From contig CP070743.1 in NCBI GenBank assembly GCA_020348185.1, positions 1,447,923 to 1,453,085 on the forward strand: a DNA stretch of 5,163 nt. The letters are read 5' to 3'. Position numbers and translations under genes: made by a program. The DNA is from Nitrospirota bacterium (GTDB lineage Bacteria; Nitrospirota; Nitrospiria; Nitrospirales; UBA8639). The number at the start of each line of letters is the position of its first letter. The stretch's first letter is position 1. The notes beneath the pieces were generated by a model, which had not been told where the DNA came from, ran no database searches, and worked only from the letters and a program-made list of their open reading frames with translations. Positions 1 to 5,009 of this stretch are shown in pieces.

Positions 1-171
1 GCGAATGAAAAAGACTTGAAAGATGTGCCCGAGGCCGTTCGGAATGAGATCGAGTTCCTCTTTCCCGAATCAATTGAGGAAGTCCTGACTCTCGCTCTTC
101 AGATGGACAGTGGGACACCGAAAGAAACGTCCGCCCATCCGGCCGGCGAGTTGACCGTCAGCCAATCCTAA
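1..171 (+). CDS. lon: ATP-dependent Lon protease, C-terminal end (partial)
   Basis: This is the 3' end of a gene that starts before the window; 56 codons and a TAA stop are visible. The translation opens with ANEKDLKDVPEAV and continues to IEFLFPESIEEVLTLAL, followed by a polar tail of about 20 residues. The block N-E-K-D-L-x-D-V/I-P, then an acidic stretch and E-V-L-x-x-A-L, is the conserved end of the Lon proteolytic domain, the part just after the Ser-Lys catalytic dyad, which lies outside this window. Lon is a cytoplasmic AAA+ serine protease that degrades misfolded and regulatory proteins. The gene converges on the minus-strand gene ending at 248. The 76 bp between them are AT-rich, with no convincing hairpin terminator. 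The family call is firm from this motif alone. Which Lon subtype it is cannot be judged from the tail. Confidence 0.93.
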   Translation, partial: ANEKDLKDVPEAVRNEIEFLFPESIEEVLTLALQMDSGTPKETSAHPAGELTVSQS

Positions 172-247
172 AAATTAAAAAAGATTAAAATTTAAATGTT
201 ACAGGCAAGGAGTGAGAATTCCCCGGGTCTGATATGGGACTCACAGG

Positions 248-1003
248 TTATTCTTGCTTAGCGCCTTTTTTGATGGGTTGTATCTGGATGGGTTTAATGT
301 CGTAATAAATATCCCGTTCCGCGCCTCCGAAAATGACGGAACCAGGGCAGGATCGTACTAATTTCCTCGATGTATCACTGACGACATTAAAAAATTCCGC
401 ACAGGATGAACAGACGCCGGCATTTTCGCTAACGGTATAGGGAACCTCTTCGCCCTCTATCTTCGTGGTAACTTTGCGAGCGAGAAAGTTCGCATGATTG
501 GCTTTTTGGTTGAGCCAATATTTCTTGAGATTGTCCCCCTTCCCCCAAAATCGATATACGGTAAATAGGAGCTTAAACATGATAGCATCTATCCACCCAA
601 TTCCTTCCCATTCCTTTGGCTTATTTTTTTGATAGTCCTCGGAGCTCACAATTTCATTCAACTCTTCCTGGTTAGGTAGCCGTTCCGGCAGAAAGTCCGA
701 TGTCAACATCTCCGCGTCGAGGAAATTATCGAGGGCGTCAGGAAGCTTATGATCGCTCATTAACATGTAGTGCCCTTCTTTGGCAGATTCGCGGTACCAG
801 GATCCTTGCCTGACACAAATCCGGCTCCAGACCTCAGGAGGGGCATAAATAATATCGCGGCCACGGGACTTAAGCACCTGGCAGGGCGTGAGGAGGGTGC
901 TGGACAATTTATATCCCTCCTTTTCCAGGAATTCTCTGGAAGCCGAAAAATCCTCTTTCTTAAACCAATAAAGGAATCTATTTATAGGTGCTGGGTTCTC
1001 CAT
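248..1003 (-). CDS. Unrecognised cytoplasmic protein with a CxxC...C cluster
   Basis: I do not recognise this 251-residue protein. I start it at the ATG at 1003 because GGGAGG (1013-1018) lies 9 bases upstream. An in-frame TTG at 1027 would add eight residues but leave that ribosome site inside the gene. There is no signal peptide. The only hydrophobic stretch, around residues 136-152 (IDAIMFKLLFTVYRFWG), is short and broken by charges, so it looks like a buried helix rather than a membrane span. The N-terminal half is rich in aromatic and charged residues. The C-terminal part carries C198-x-x-C201 and C219, with C41 and C63 earlier; these could form a metal site or a redox pair, but nothing proves it. 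The gene converges on lon and stands 207 bp downstream of the propeller gene. Codon use and the clean ribosome site argue for a real gene. Confidence 0.8.
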   Translation of the reverse strand: MENPAPINRFLYWFKKEDFSASREFLEKEGYKLSSTLLTPCQVLKSRGRDIIYAPPEVWSRICVRQGSWYRESAKEGHYMLMSDHKLPDALDNFLDAEMLTSDFLPERLPNQEELNEIVSSEDYQKNKPKEWEGIGWIDAIMFKLLFTVYRFWGKGDNLKKYWLNQKANHANFLARKVTTKIEGEEVPYTVSENAGVCSSCAEFFNVVSDTSRKLVRSCPGSVIFGGAERDIYYDIKPIQIQPIKKGAKQE

Positions 1004-1012
1004 GATGAATTC

Positions 1013-1018
1013 CCTCCC
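1013..1018 (-). promoter_or_regulatory. Ribosome binding site GGGAGG deciding the start at 1003
   Basis: GGGAGG on the minus strand lies 9 bases before the ATG at 1003. It selects this ATG over the in-frame TTG at 1027. Confidence 0.65.
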
Positions 1019-1110
1019 TTGGGACAAACTGTCTCAGTACCAACAACTCTACGGCATGCCTTAGGAGGATTCAAGGCTTATATTGGATAACTCATTGCGG
1101 CTGGTGACCT

Positions 1111-1174
1111 TTCACCCTCACCCTGCCCCTCTCCCTCAATAGGGAGAGGGGAAAATCAGACATAGGGAGAGGGA
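1111..1174. repeat. Intergenic GC-rich palindromic repeat, copy 1
   Basis: An 11-base arm CCCCTCTCCCT (1126-1136) is followed by the loop CAAT and a perfect complementary arm AGGGAGAGGGG (1141-1151). A further right-arm-like copy, AGGGAGAGGG, lies at 1164-1173. The preceding TTCACCCTCACCCTG belongs to the same repeat type. A second copy occurs at 4944-4984. Repeats of this form are scattered between genes in many bacterial genomes. Here it sits between the end of the propeller gene and the start of the 251-residue gene. No T-run follows either arm, so it is not a standard intrinsic terminator, although the stem could stabilise a 3' end. Confidence 0.75.
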
Positions 1175-1210
1175 TGTTGGTGTTTGGCTTTTCAAATATA
1201 TACGTCAGGC

Positions 1211-2362
1211 TTAATGCCCGGCGGGGTTGTTCCACTCGGGCAGGAGAACCATGCAGTTGGGATTAAGGCCCTTCGCATTGAAGGTGTCGATATTTCCGAC
1301 AACCGTCTTTTTCTGAAGATCGATGACGGTGATCGAGCCCTCGCTTAACCCCGGAAGGTTCAATAGAGCGTTCTGGACGTAGGCGTAGCTCCAATCCTTG
1401 GTAAAGGCCACATGATGAGCACCTGCGCCGGCAGGAAGGGTTTCTAAAAGCTTCGGCTTCTGGGGGTTCTCGCTGATATCGAAAACATGGAGTGAGCCTG
1501 GCTTTGCCGTCGTGACATAGAGACGATCCACGGCCTTATTGAAGTACATCTCAAGCGGGATCCCGACATTGTGCTCCGCAAAATCGACCGCAATTTTGAC
1601 GACGAAATCCTTTTTCGCCGAATCCCACGTAGCCGTCCATAGGGTGCTGCCGTACATGTTAGTGATATAGGCCATTGGCGGATTAGAACCCGGTTTGAAG
1701 AGAATTTCCACCGGCGCCTCACCGGAGGGAGAGGCTTTGGTCGACACCTTATGAGTAGACAAGATTTTGCCAGAACTGGCCTCAATGACTGTGATGGTTT
1801 CACCGGCATCGCCAAGATCAGAAGGACGCACCGTGCTAGTCACAAGGAGACGGTCAATACCGTCATGTACCGCAATGCCATGGGGATAGGGCTTGGGCAA
1901 TTCAATCGTTCTCGTCGGCTTGTCCGCGATGGCGTCCCCGACCACAACCCTCTGAGAACCCATACAGGTCAAATACCATGTTTTGTTGTCATTAGAGAAT
2001 ATGATGTCCTCGCCTTGACGACACCCCGGAACCTCCACGACTTTCATCCGGTAGGGAAACCGCATCATATCGATGACGCGCAGTTCACTCTTCCCGAGTG
2101 CGGTGACGTAGGCCTTGGTCGCGTCCCTGTTGTAAAAGATGTGATGCGCAACGAGGTTGTGCGGAAGGGGGATATCCATAAGCGTCTGTCCGTAAGTTGA
2201 AGAGTTCGGGTCGACATCAATGACCGATATCCCCTCTTGGCGGATCGGGTTCCCCTTCTTGCTTTCATAATTGAGCATGGCTAGCGTTTCCGCCTGAACG
2301 AGTGCGGGACACAGAAGAATCACGGCCAAGAAGATTAATGCGGGTTTAGATGACCGATTCAT
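1211..2362 (-). CDS. Secreted YncE/YVTN-like beta-propeller protein
   Basis: This 383-residue protein has a Sec signal peptide: MNRSSKP, a hydrophobic core at about residues 8-20, and a likely cut after VQA at residue 24. The mature part is built of propeller-blade repeats with strands such as KAYVTALGKSELRVID (84-98), ETITVIEASSGKIL (188-201), DRLYVTTAKPGSLHVFDIS (279-297) and GSITVIDLQKKTVVGNI (342-358), as in the YncE/YVTN family. It should fold as a periplasmic propeller of about seven blades. His pairs at 73-74 and 316-317, plus C370 near the C-terminus, are possible ligand or metal residues, but no enzymatic role can be assigned. I start at the ATG at 2362 because AAGGAGG (2369-2375) lies 6 bases upstream. 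A longer reading from 2407 would add a charged 15-residue tail before the signal peptide. A CATAAT hexamer (2398-2403) is a possible -10, without a good -35. The PagL-like gene lies 132 bp upstream on the same strand. Confidence 0.88.
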   Translation of the reverse strand: MNRSSKPALIFLAVILLCPALVQAETLAMLNYESKKGNPIRQEGISVIDVDPNSSTYGQTLMDIPLPHNLVAHHIFYNRDATKAYVTALGKSELRVIDMMRFPYRMKVVEVPGCRQGEDIIFSNDNKTWYLTCMGSQRVVVGDAIADKPTRTIELPKPYPHGIAVHDGIDRLLVTSTVRPSDLGDAGETITVIEASSGKILSTHKVSTKASPSGEAPVEILFKPGSNPPMAYITNMYGSTLWTATWDSAKKDFVVKIAVDFAEHNVGIPLEMYFNKAVDRLYVTTAKPGSLHVFDISENPQKPKLLETLPAGAGAHHVAFTKDWSYAYVQNALLNLPGLSEGSITVIDLQKKTVVGNIDTFNAKGLNPNCMVLLPEWNNPAGH

Positions 2363-2368
2363 AGCTTG

Positions 2369-2375
2369 CCTCCTT
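2369..2375 (-). promoter_or_regulatory. Strong ribosome binding site AAGGAGG deciding the start at 2362
   Basis: A full-strength AAGGAGG on the minus strand sits 6 bases before the ATG at 2362. It fixes the start so that the protein begins directly with its signal peptide. Confidence 0.75.
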
Positions 2376-2494
2376 CTTTTTGGATTGAGCTTTCTCATTA
2401 TGACCATCAGAACCTCTTGATTTCCAGAAAGGGACGTTTCCCTTGAAGACGGGACATAGGGCCAGAGCCGGCTCCTCAGATAACCATTCGGGCT

Positions 2495-3160
2495 TCAGGG
2501 AGTATAAAAGGAAAAACCAAGCAAGAATAACCAGGCATTGATGCCAACATTGCGCTCCCCTACCCCTCCATCGGAGAGATGGTGAAAGCGAAGCCCCGCA
2601 GAGAGTGCCGATTTCTCTGTGGTGAAATATTGCACGCCGATCCCGGTCTGCACAATAAATTGACCTTGGCCACTTTGCTCAGGTATTCGAGGGGCTAAAT
2701 CCGTCCACGCCGCTCCAAATCCGGCATCCCAGTAGGGCATCCACCGACCGAAGGAGAGAAAGTCATATTTCACATTAAACGTTGCACCAAACAGGGAGGC
2801 ACTAAAGGGTTTGATAAAATGAGCTCCGACCGGTTCCAAAAACACTTCCCACGCTCCACTGAAATACCCGGCTTCAAGTTCATCTGTGACAACATAGCCA
2901 ATCTGGGGCAGGAAAAATACGGCACTTCGGTTTGAAGAGTCGGCATTCCCAATACCCGTGTTCGCCTGCCAATACCCAGATTGAAAACCAAGCTCAACGG
3001 TTCCTTTATTAATAATCTGCCAAGCTTCGAAATTCGCCCAAGAGGTCCCGCCCCCCCCAAGCCAGGCTATCCCTATGATGTATAAGATGGTTATACAACG
3101 ACCACCCCTACCCCAAACCCTAGTTTTCTTGATTTCCGGCCTCCCGAGATTCTTCTTCAA
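2495..3160 (-). CDS. PagL-like outer-membrane barrel (acyloxyacyl hydrolase family)
   Basis: The protein is about 221 residues. It has a signal peptide with a hydrophobic core at 23-35 and a probable cut after SWA at residue 42. An eight-strand-like barrel of alternating aromatic strands follows. Family landmarks are GAWEVFLEPVGAHFIKP (102-118), GRWMPYWDAGFGAAWTDL (138-155) and RFHHLSDGGVGERNVGIN (191-208). PagL enzymes remove the 3-O acyl chain of lipid A at the outer membrane with a His-x-Ser...Glu triad. Here H194 and S196 are kept, but the position of the catalytic Glu, 14 residues after the His, is N208. Many annotated family members also end in a PGIN-like motif, so lipid A deacylase activity is doubtful. 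The start is uncertain: no in-frame ATG or GTG precedes the signal peptide. The TTG at 3160 is the only usual start codon, and its AGGGA lies too close. The signal peptide contains a run of eight G (3051-3058). Confidence 0.78.
   Translation of the reverse strand: MKKNLGRPEIKKTRVWGRGGRCITILYIIGIAWLGGGGTSWANFEAWQIINKGTVELGFQSGYWQANTGIGNADSSNRSAVFFLPQIGYVVTDELEAGYFSGAWEVFLEPVGAHFIKPFSASLFGATFNVKYDFLSFGRWMPYWDAGFGAAWTDLAPRIPEQSGQGQFIVQTGIGVQYFTTEKSALSAGLRFHHLSDGGVGERNVGINAWLFLLGFSFYTP
3051..3058 (-). repeat. G8 homopolymer inside the signal peptide of the PagL-like gene
   Basis: Eight consecutive C on the plus strand read as G8 in the coding strand, followed by C and GGG. They encode part of LGGGGTSWA just before the predicted cleavage site. 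Gain or loss of one base would shift the frame and remove the mature barrel. Confidence 0.9.
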
Positions 3161-3184
3161 TCCCTGATAAATATCGCGACCCGG

Positions 3185-3213
3185 ATCTTACTCAGTTATC
3201 ACTTCTCAAGCAA
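3185..3213 (-). promoter_or_regulatory. Possible sigma-70 promoter of the PagL-like gene
   Basis: On the minus strand TTGCTT (3208-3213) is followed after 17 bases by TAAGAT (3185-3190). The match is moderate (3/6 and 4/6), but spacing and position are right. Transcription would start near 3178, about 18 bases before the TTG at 3160, which agrees with a start codon at or after that point. Confidence 0.3.
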
Positions 3214-3288
3214 CTGTTTACCGAGATTGTGGGATTTCTTTGAGACTTTTTAGCCTAATAAAGAGATAATTAAATAAAAATCTTCCTT

Positions 3289-3483
3289 TTGCCGAAGGTT
3301 TCTACTCGACAAATTAACAAGAGGCGAAGGAGCTCTTCAGAGAGGTGGAATGATAAAGACTTGAAAGATGTTCCAGAAATGATAATGAAAGATATTGAGA
3401 TTCTCTTTGCCGAAACTATTGATGAGCTGCTGAGCCTTCCCCTGAGAGAAAAAAGCAATGCATCGAAAGAGTCGTCGGCCTAG
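3289..3483 (+). pseudogene. Remnant of a second lon gene (C-terminal fragment)
   Basis: An open stretch on the plus strand encodes NDKDLKDVPEMIMKDIEIL, then FAETIDELLSLPL (conserved part about 3349-3444), then a short polar tail to a TAG at 3481-3483. It aligns without gaps to the Lon tail at 4-99 of this window: by hand count about 19 of 32 residues and about 67 of 96 bases are identical. Nothing of the ATPase domain or of the catalytic Ser-Lys region precedes it. The in-frame KIFLLPK at 3277-3297 resembles the ILP-x strand that normally stands directly before NEKDL in Lon; if so, about 16 foreign residues (VSTRQINKRRRSSSER) separate the two. There is no ATG and no ribosome site, and an in-frame stop lies at 3271. 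I read it as the decayed end of a divergent lon paralogue, not a working gene. Its stop overlaps the stop of the convergent lipoprotein gene. Confidence 0.8.
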
Positions 3484-3923
3484 TCTTTTGCTCCCGGACT
3501 TAATCGGTAAAGCGTAAAGGTGCCCCCGGGCTCAAGGGGGTCTTGGTCTTTCTCAATTCGGGTATACCACCAACTCCCGCTAGCGGATTTTAAGTCGGGG
3601 TGCAATTGAAGTTCAAAGCCGCCCTCCCGATCGTTTTCCTCCTGATGCCAGGTTCCTTTCCACACTCCGTTCGAAAGACTTGTGGTTTCAAATCGTCCCT
3701 TTTTCCACTTGTAGGTTCCCTTGCCCTCCTGATCAAGAGTCAGTTGATAATTCCTGCTCCCCTCTTCATATTCCCAGCCACCGGCTAACTCTTGAATTGT
3801 AACCCCGGATAGGGGTTTCTCAGAGGGAGGAGGCAGACTGACAGGTTTTTTTGTTGGGACGGCTGGACATCCCCATACTGCAAAACTGCACATAACCAGC
3901 ATGACTATGAGTCTGATCGGCAT
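3480..3923 (-). CDS. Predicted lipoprotein, beta-rich, function unknown
   Basis: The protein is 147 residues. Its N-terminus MPIRLIVMLVMCSFAVWGC is a lipoprotein signal peptide with the lipid-carrying cysteine at C19; the V-W-G-C lipobox is slightly atypical because of the Trp. A Pro-rich linker (about 20-40) leads to a small domain full of Trp, Gly and short beta strands: LAGGWEYEEG (46-55), KGTYKWKKGRFET (68-80), GVWKGTWHQEENDREGGFEL (86-105) and GSWWYTRIE (116-124). This pattern suggests a small beta-barrel or sandwich, perhaps lipocalin-like, but I do not recognise the family. AAGGA (3929-3933), 5 bases before the ATG, supports the start. The leader, including MPIRLI, is shared with the lipoprotein at 4128-4541. 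The stop at 3480-3482 overlaps the stop of the Lon remnant on the other strand, within CTAG. Confidence 0.82.
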   Translation of the reverse strand: MPIRLIVMLVMCSFAVWGCPAVPTKKPVSLPPPSEKPLSGVTIQELAGGWEYEEGSRNYQLTLDQEGKGTYKWKKGRFETTSLSNGVWKGTWHQEENDREGGFELQLHPDLKSASGSWWYTRIEKDQDPLEPGGTFTLYRLSPGAKD

Positions 3924-4127
3924 GTACGTCCTTTCTCAAATAAATTTGTCATGATCGGGAAAGTTCTGTTCAGAAATATAAGAAGTAACTGAATACTATT
4001 CCCGTCCAATATTCCGACTTCATGTCAACCTCAATATTTTACTTTATTCACCATTAAACTTAAACAATGAGGAAACCAATGGGAGCGGTATGAGCTCCAA
4101 CAAGGCATTGAATTAGGAGCGTCATTA

Positions 4128-4541
4128 TTACTTGGTTCCCGGGAAAACCGCTCTGGTTTCTGGACCTTCCAGGCCCGCGCACTCCATCACATAGGGCCAA
4201 ATTTGGTTTGGGTAATGAGCACGTCCGGCCATCGTTTCATAACCATAGCTCTCGACTTTTGTCTGATTTTCCTTTATGTGGATAAACAGAAATTCAAAAG
4301 TCATCGCGTTGTGAACAAACCCGAACGGTTCATACACCCTTACCACTTTTTGTGCCTCATTGACGCTCATTCGAGCTTTTCGCGCCACACCGGACACCTC
4401 AACTTTCTGATTCACACATTTCGCTAAAGACTGATAATCTTTTCGGATGATTTCTACGCGGGTTGGTGGAGAGTCTCGAAGATGCGGTGGGGAAGCGCAA
4501 GAGCTGATAAAGAACAAGAGTAGGATAAGGCGAATGGGCAT
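4128..4541 (-). CDS. Predicted lipoprotein, function unknown
   Basis: The protein is 137 residues. MPIRLILLLFFISSCASPP is a good lipoprotein signal (I-S-S-C, lipidated at C15); the Ala after the Cys fits delivery to the outer membrane. The mature part begins with a short Pro-rich linker. A folded domain follows, with LAKCVNQKVEVSGVARKA (39-56), a strand-rich middle to about residue 90 and an end containing WPYVMECAGLEGPE (115-128). C42 and C121 could form a disulfide in the periplasm. The KVEVSGVA strand recalls small OB-fold lipoproteins, but this is only a guess. AAGGA (4547-4551) lies 5 bases before the ATG. The gene starts 37 bp after the stop of the 94-residue gene, so the two are probably co-transcribed. 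A 204 bp AT-rich gap separates it from the next lipoprotein gene, which may need its own promoter. Confidence 0.83.
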   Translation of the reverse strand: MPIRLILLLFFISSCASPPHLRDSPPTRVEIIRKDYQSLAKCVNQKVEVSGVARKARMSVNEAQKVVRVYEPFGFVHNAMTFEFLFIHIKENQTKVESYGYETMAGRAHYPNQIWPYVMECAGLEGPETRAVFPGTK

Positions 4542-4578
4542 GTTGATCCTTGCTCGACCCTTTTAAATTTGTAAAACA

Positions 4579-4863
4579 TTATTTCTTCACAAAGCGAATA
4601 TGAGCCTTGTACTCTTGAATCGCAGCCGCTAAGGCCTGCCCGCCAAGGGGAATATTAGCCTCGAGCGTATCTTCAATCTCCGGATCATCGATGATGACAT
4701 CATAGCGTTCTTGCACGTTGGTCAGTATAGCCCCTTTGGTCACTTGGCGAGGCATATATATTTCCTTCCAGACTTCTTTTTCAACCAGGCAGACATCCTT
4801 GAACCGATCGTATAAAAGGGTCAGTCGCTCTGGATCCGTTTCAACCTGCATCTCTTCTTCCAT
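4579..4863 (-). CDS. Small acidic protein, function unknown
   Basis: This 94-residue protein has no signal peptide or membrane segment and is not recognised. It begins with an acidic stretch (MEEEMQVETDPE). A likely helical segment follows (RLTLLYDRFKDVCLVEKEVW), then RQVTKGAILTNVQERYDVII (39-58), an acidic loop (DDPEIEDTLEA), and a C-terminal helix with a basic end (QALAAAIQEYKAHIRFVKK). The mixed helix-strand layout suggests a small soluble cytoplasmic domain. AAGGAG (4869-4874) lies 5 bases before the ATG at 4863 and favours this start over the Met at residue 5. It is the first gene of a probable two-gene unit with the lipoprotein at 4128-4541, 37 bp downstream. Upstream lies a palindromic repeat that separates it from the hydantoinase-type gene. 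Confidence 0.78.
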   Translation of the reverse strand: MEEEMQVETDPERLTLLYDRFKDVCLVEKEVWKEIYMPRQVTKGAILTNVQERYDVIIDDPEIEDTLEANIPLGGQALAAAIQEYKAHIRFVKK

Positions 4864-4943
4864 TGCCGCTCCTTTTTGGTTTCTGACTCTTTAGGTTTTG
4901 TTGTTACTACGCATTCTTCCGCTTACTTTGACCAATTGGTGCT

Positions 4944-4984
4944 TCCCTCCTCACCCCAGCCCTCTCCCCCAAGGGGGCGAGGGA
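4944..4984. repeat. Intergenic GC-rich palindromic repeat, copy 2
   Basis: Arm CCCTCTCCCCC (4960-4970), loop AA, and arm GGGGGCGAGGG (4973-4983) pair at 10 of 11 positions, with one T-C mismatch. The preceding CCTCACCCC matches the lead-in of copy 1 at 1111-1174. The repeat lies just downstream of the hydantoinase B-type gene. It has no T-run, so a role as intrinsic terminator is doubtful. Confidence 0.72.
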
Positions 4985-5009
4985 GATTTTAGGATGGAAT
5001 TTGGCCCTA

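Noticed and set aside
770..1090. Plus-strand open frame opposite the start of the 251-residue gene
   Set aside because: It lies on the reverse strand of a better supported gene, has no ribosome site and no recognisable protein features.
1126..1151. Perfect 11 bp hairpin considered as an intrinsic terminator
   Set aside because: Neither strand has a T-run after the stem, and a related repeat occurs at 4944-4984, so it is better described as a dispersed repeat.
1444..1815. Second minus-strand frame inside the propeller gene
   Set aside because: Its product is Arg/Ser-rich and low in pattern, typical of an out-of-frame reading of a real gene. The frame at 2065-2268 is rejected for the same reason.
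1751..2200. 149-codon plus-strand open frame inside the propeller gene
   Set aside because: The opposite frame encodes clear propeller blades and a signal peptide. This translation has no domain pattern and is a shadow.
2429..2474. Small hairpins AAGGGA...TCCCTT (2429-2444) and GAGCCGGCTC (2465-2474) between the PagL-like and propeller genes
   Set aside because: The stems are short and neither is followed by a T-run, so a terminator or attenuator is not supported.
2770..3060. Minus-strand frame starting at the G8 tract
   Set aside because: It is a shifted reading of the PagL-like gene. It has no signal peptide or family motif, and matters only as the kind of product a tract slip would give.
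3600..3788. Short plus-strand frame opposite the lipoprotein gene
   Set aside because: It lacks a ribosome site and overlaps a supported lipoprotein gene. The plus-strand frame at 4203-4427 and the minus-strand frame at 3270-3458 are rejected on the same grounds.
4023..4028. Perfect TTGACA -35 hexamer on the minus strand upstream of the lipoprotein at 3480-3923
   Set aside because: No -10-like hexamer lies 16-19 bases downstream; the nearest candidate, TAGTAT, is 24 bases away. I could not support a promoter.
4931..4940. Perfect 10 bp palindrome ACCAATTGGT upstream of the 94-residue gene
   Set aside because: A single short palindrome with no second copy and no adjacent promoter that I can recognise. 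Chance is a sufficient explanation.
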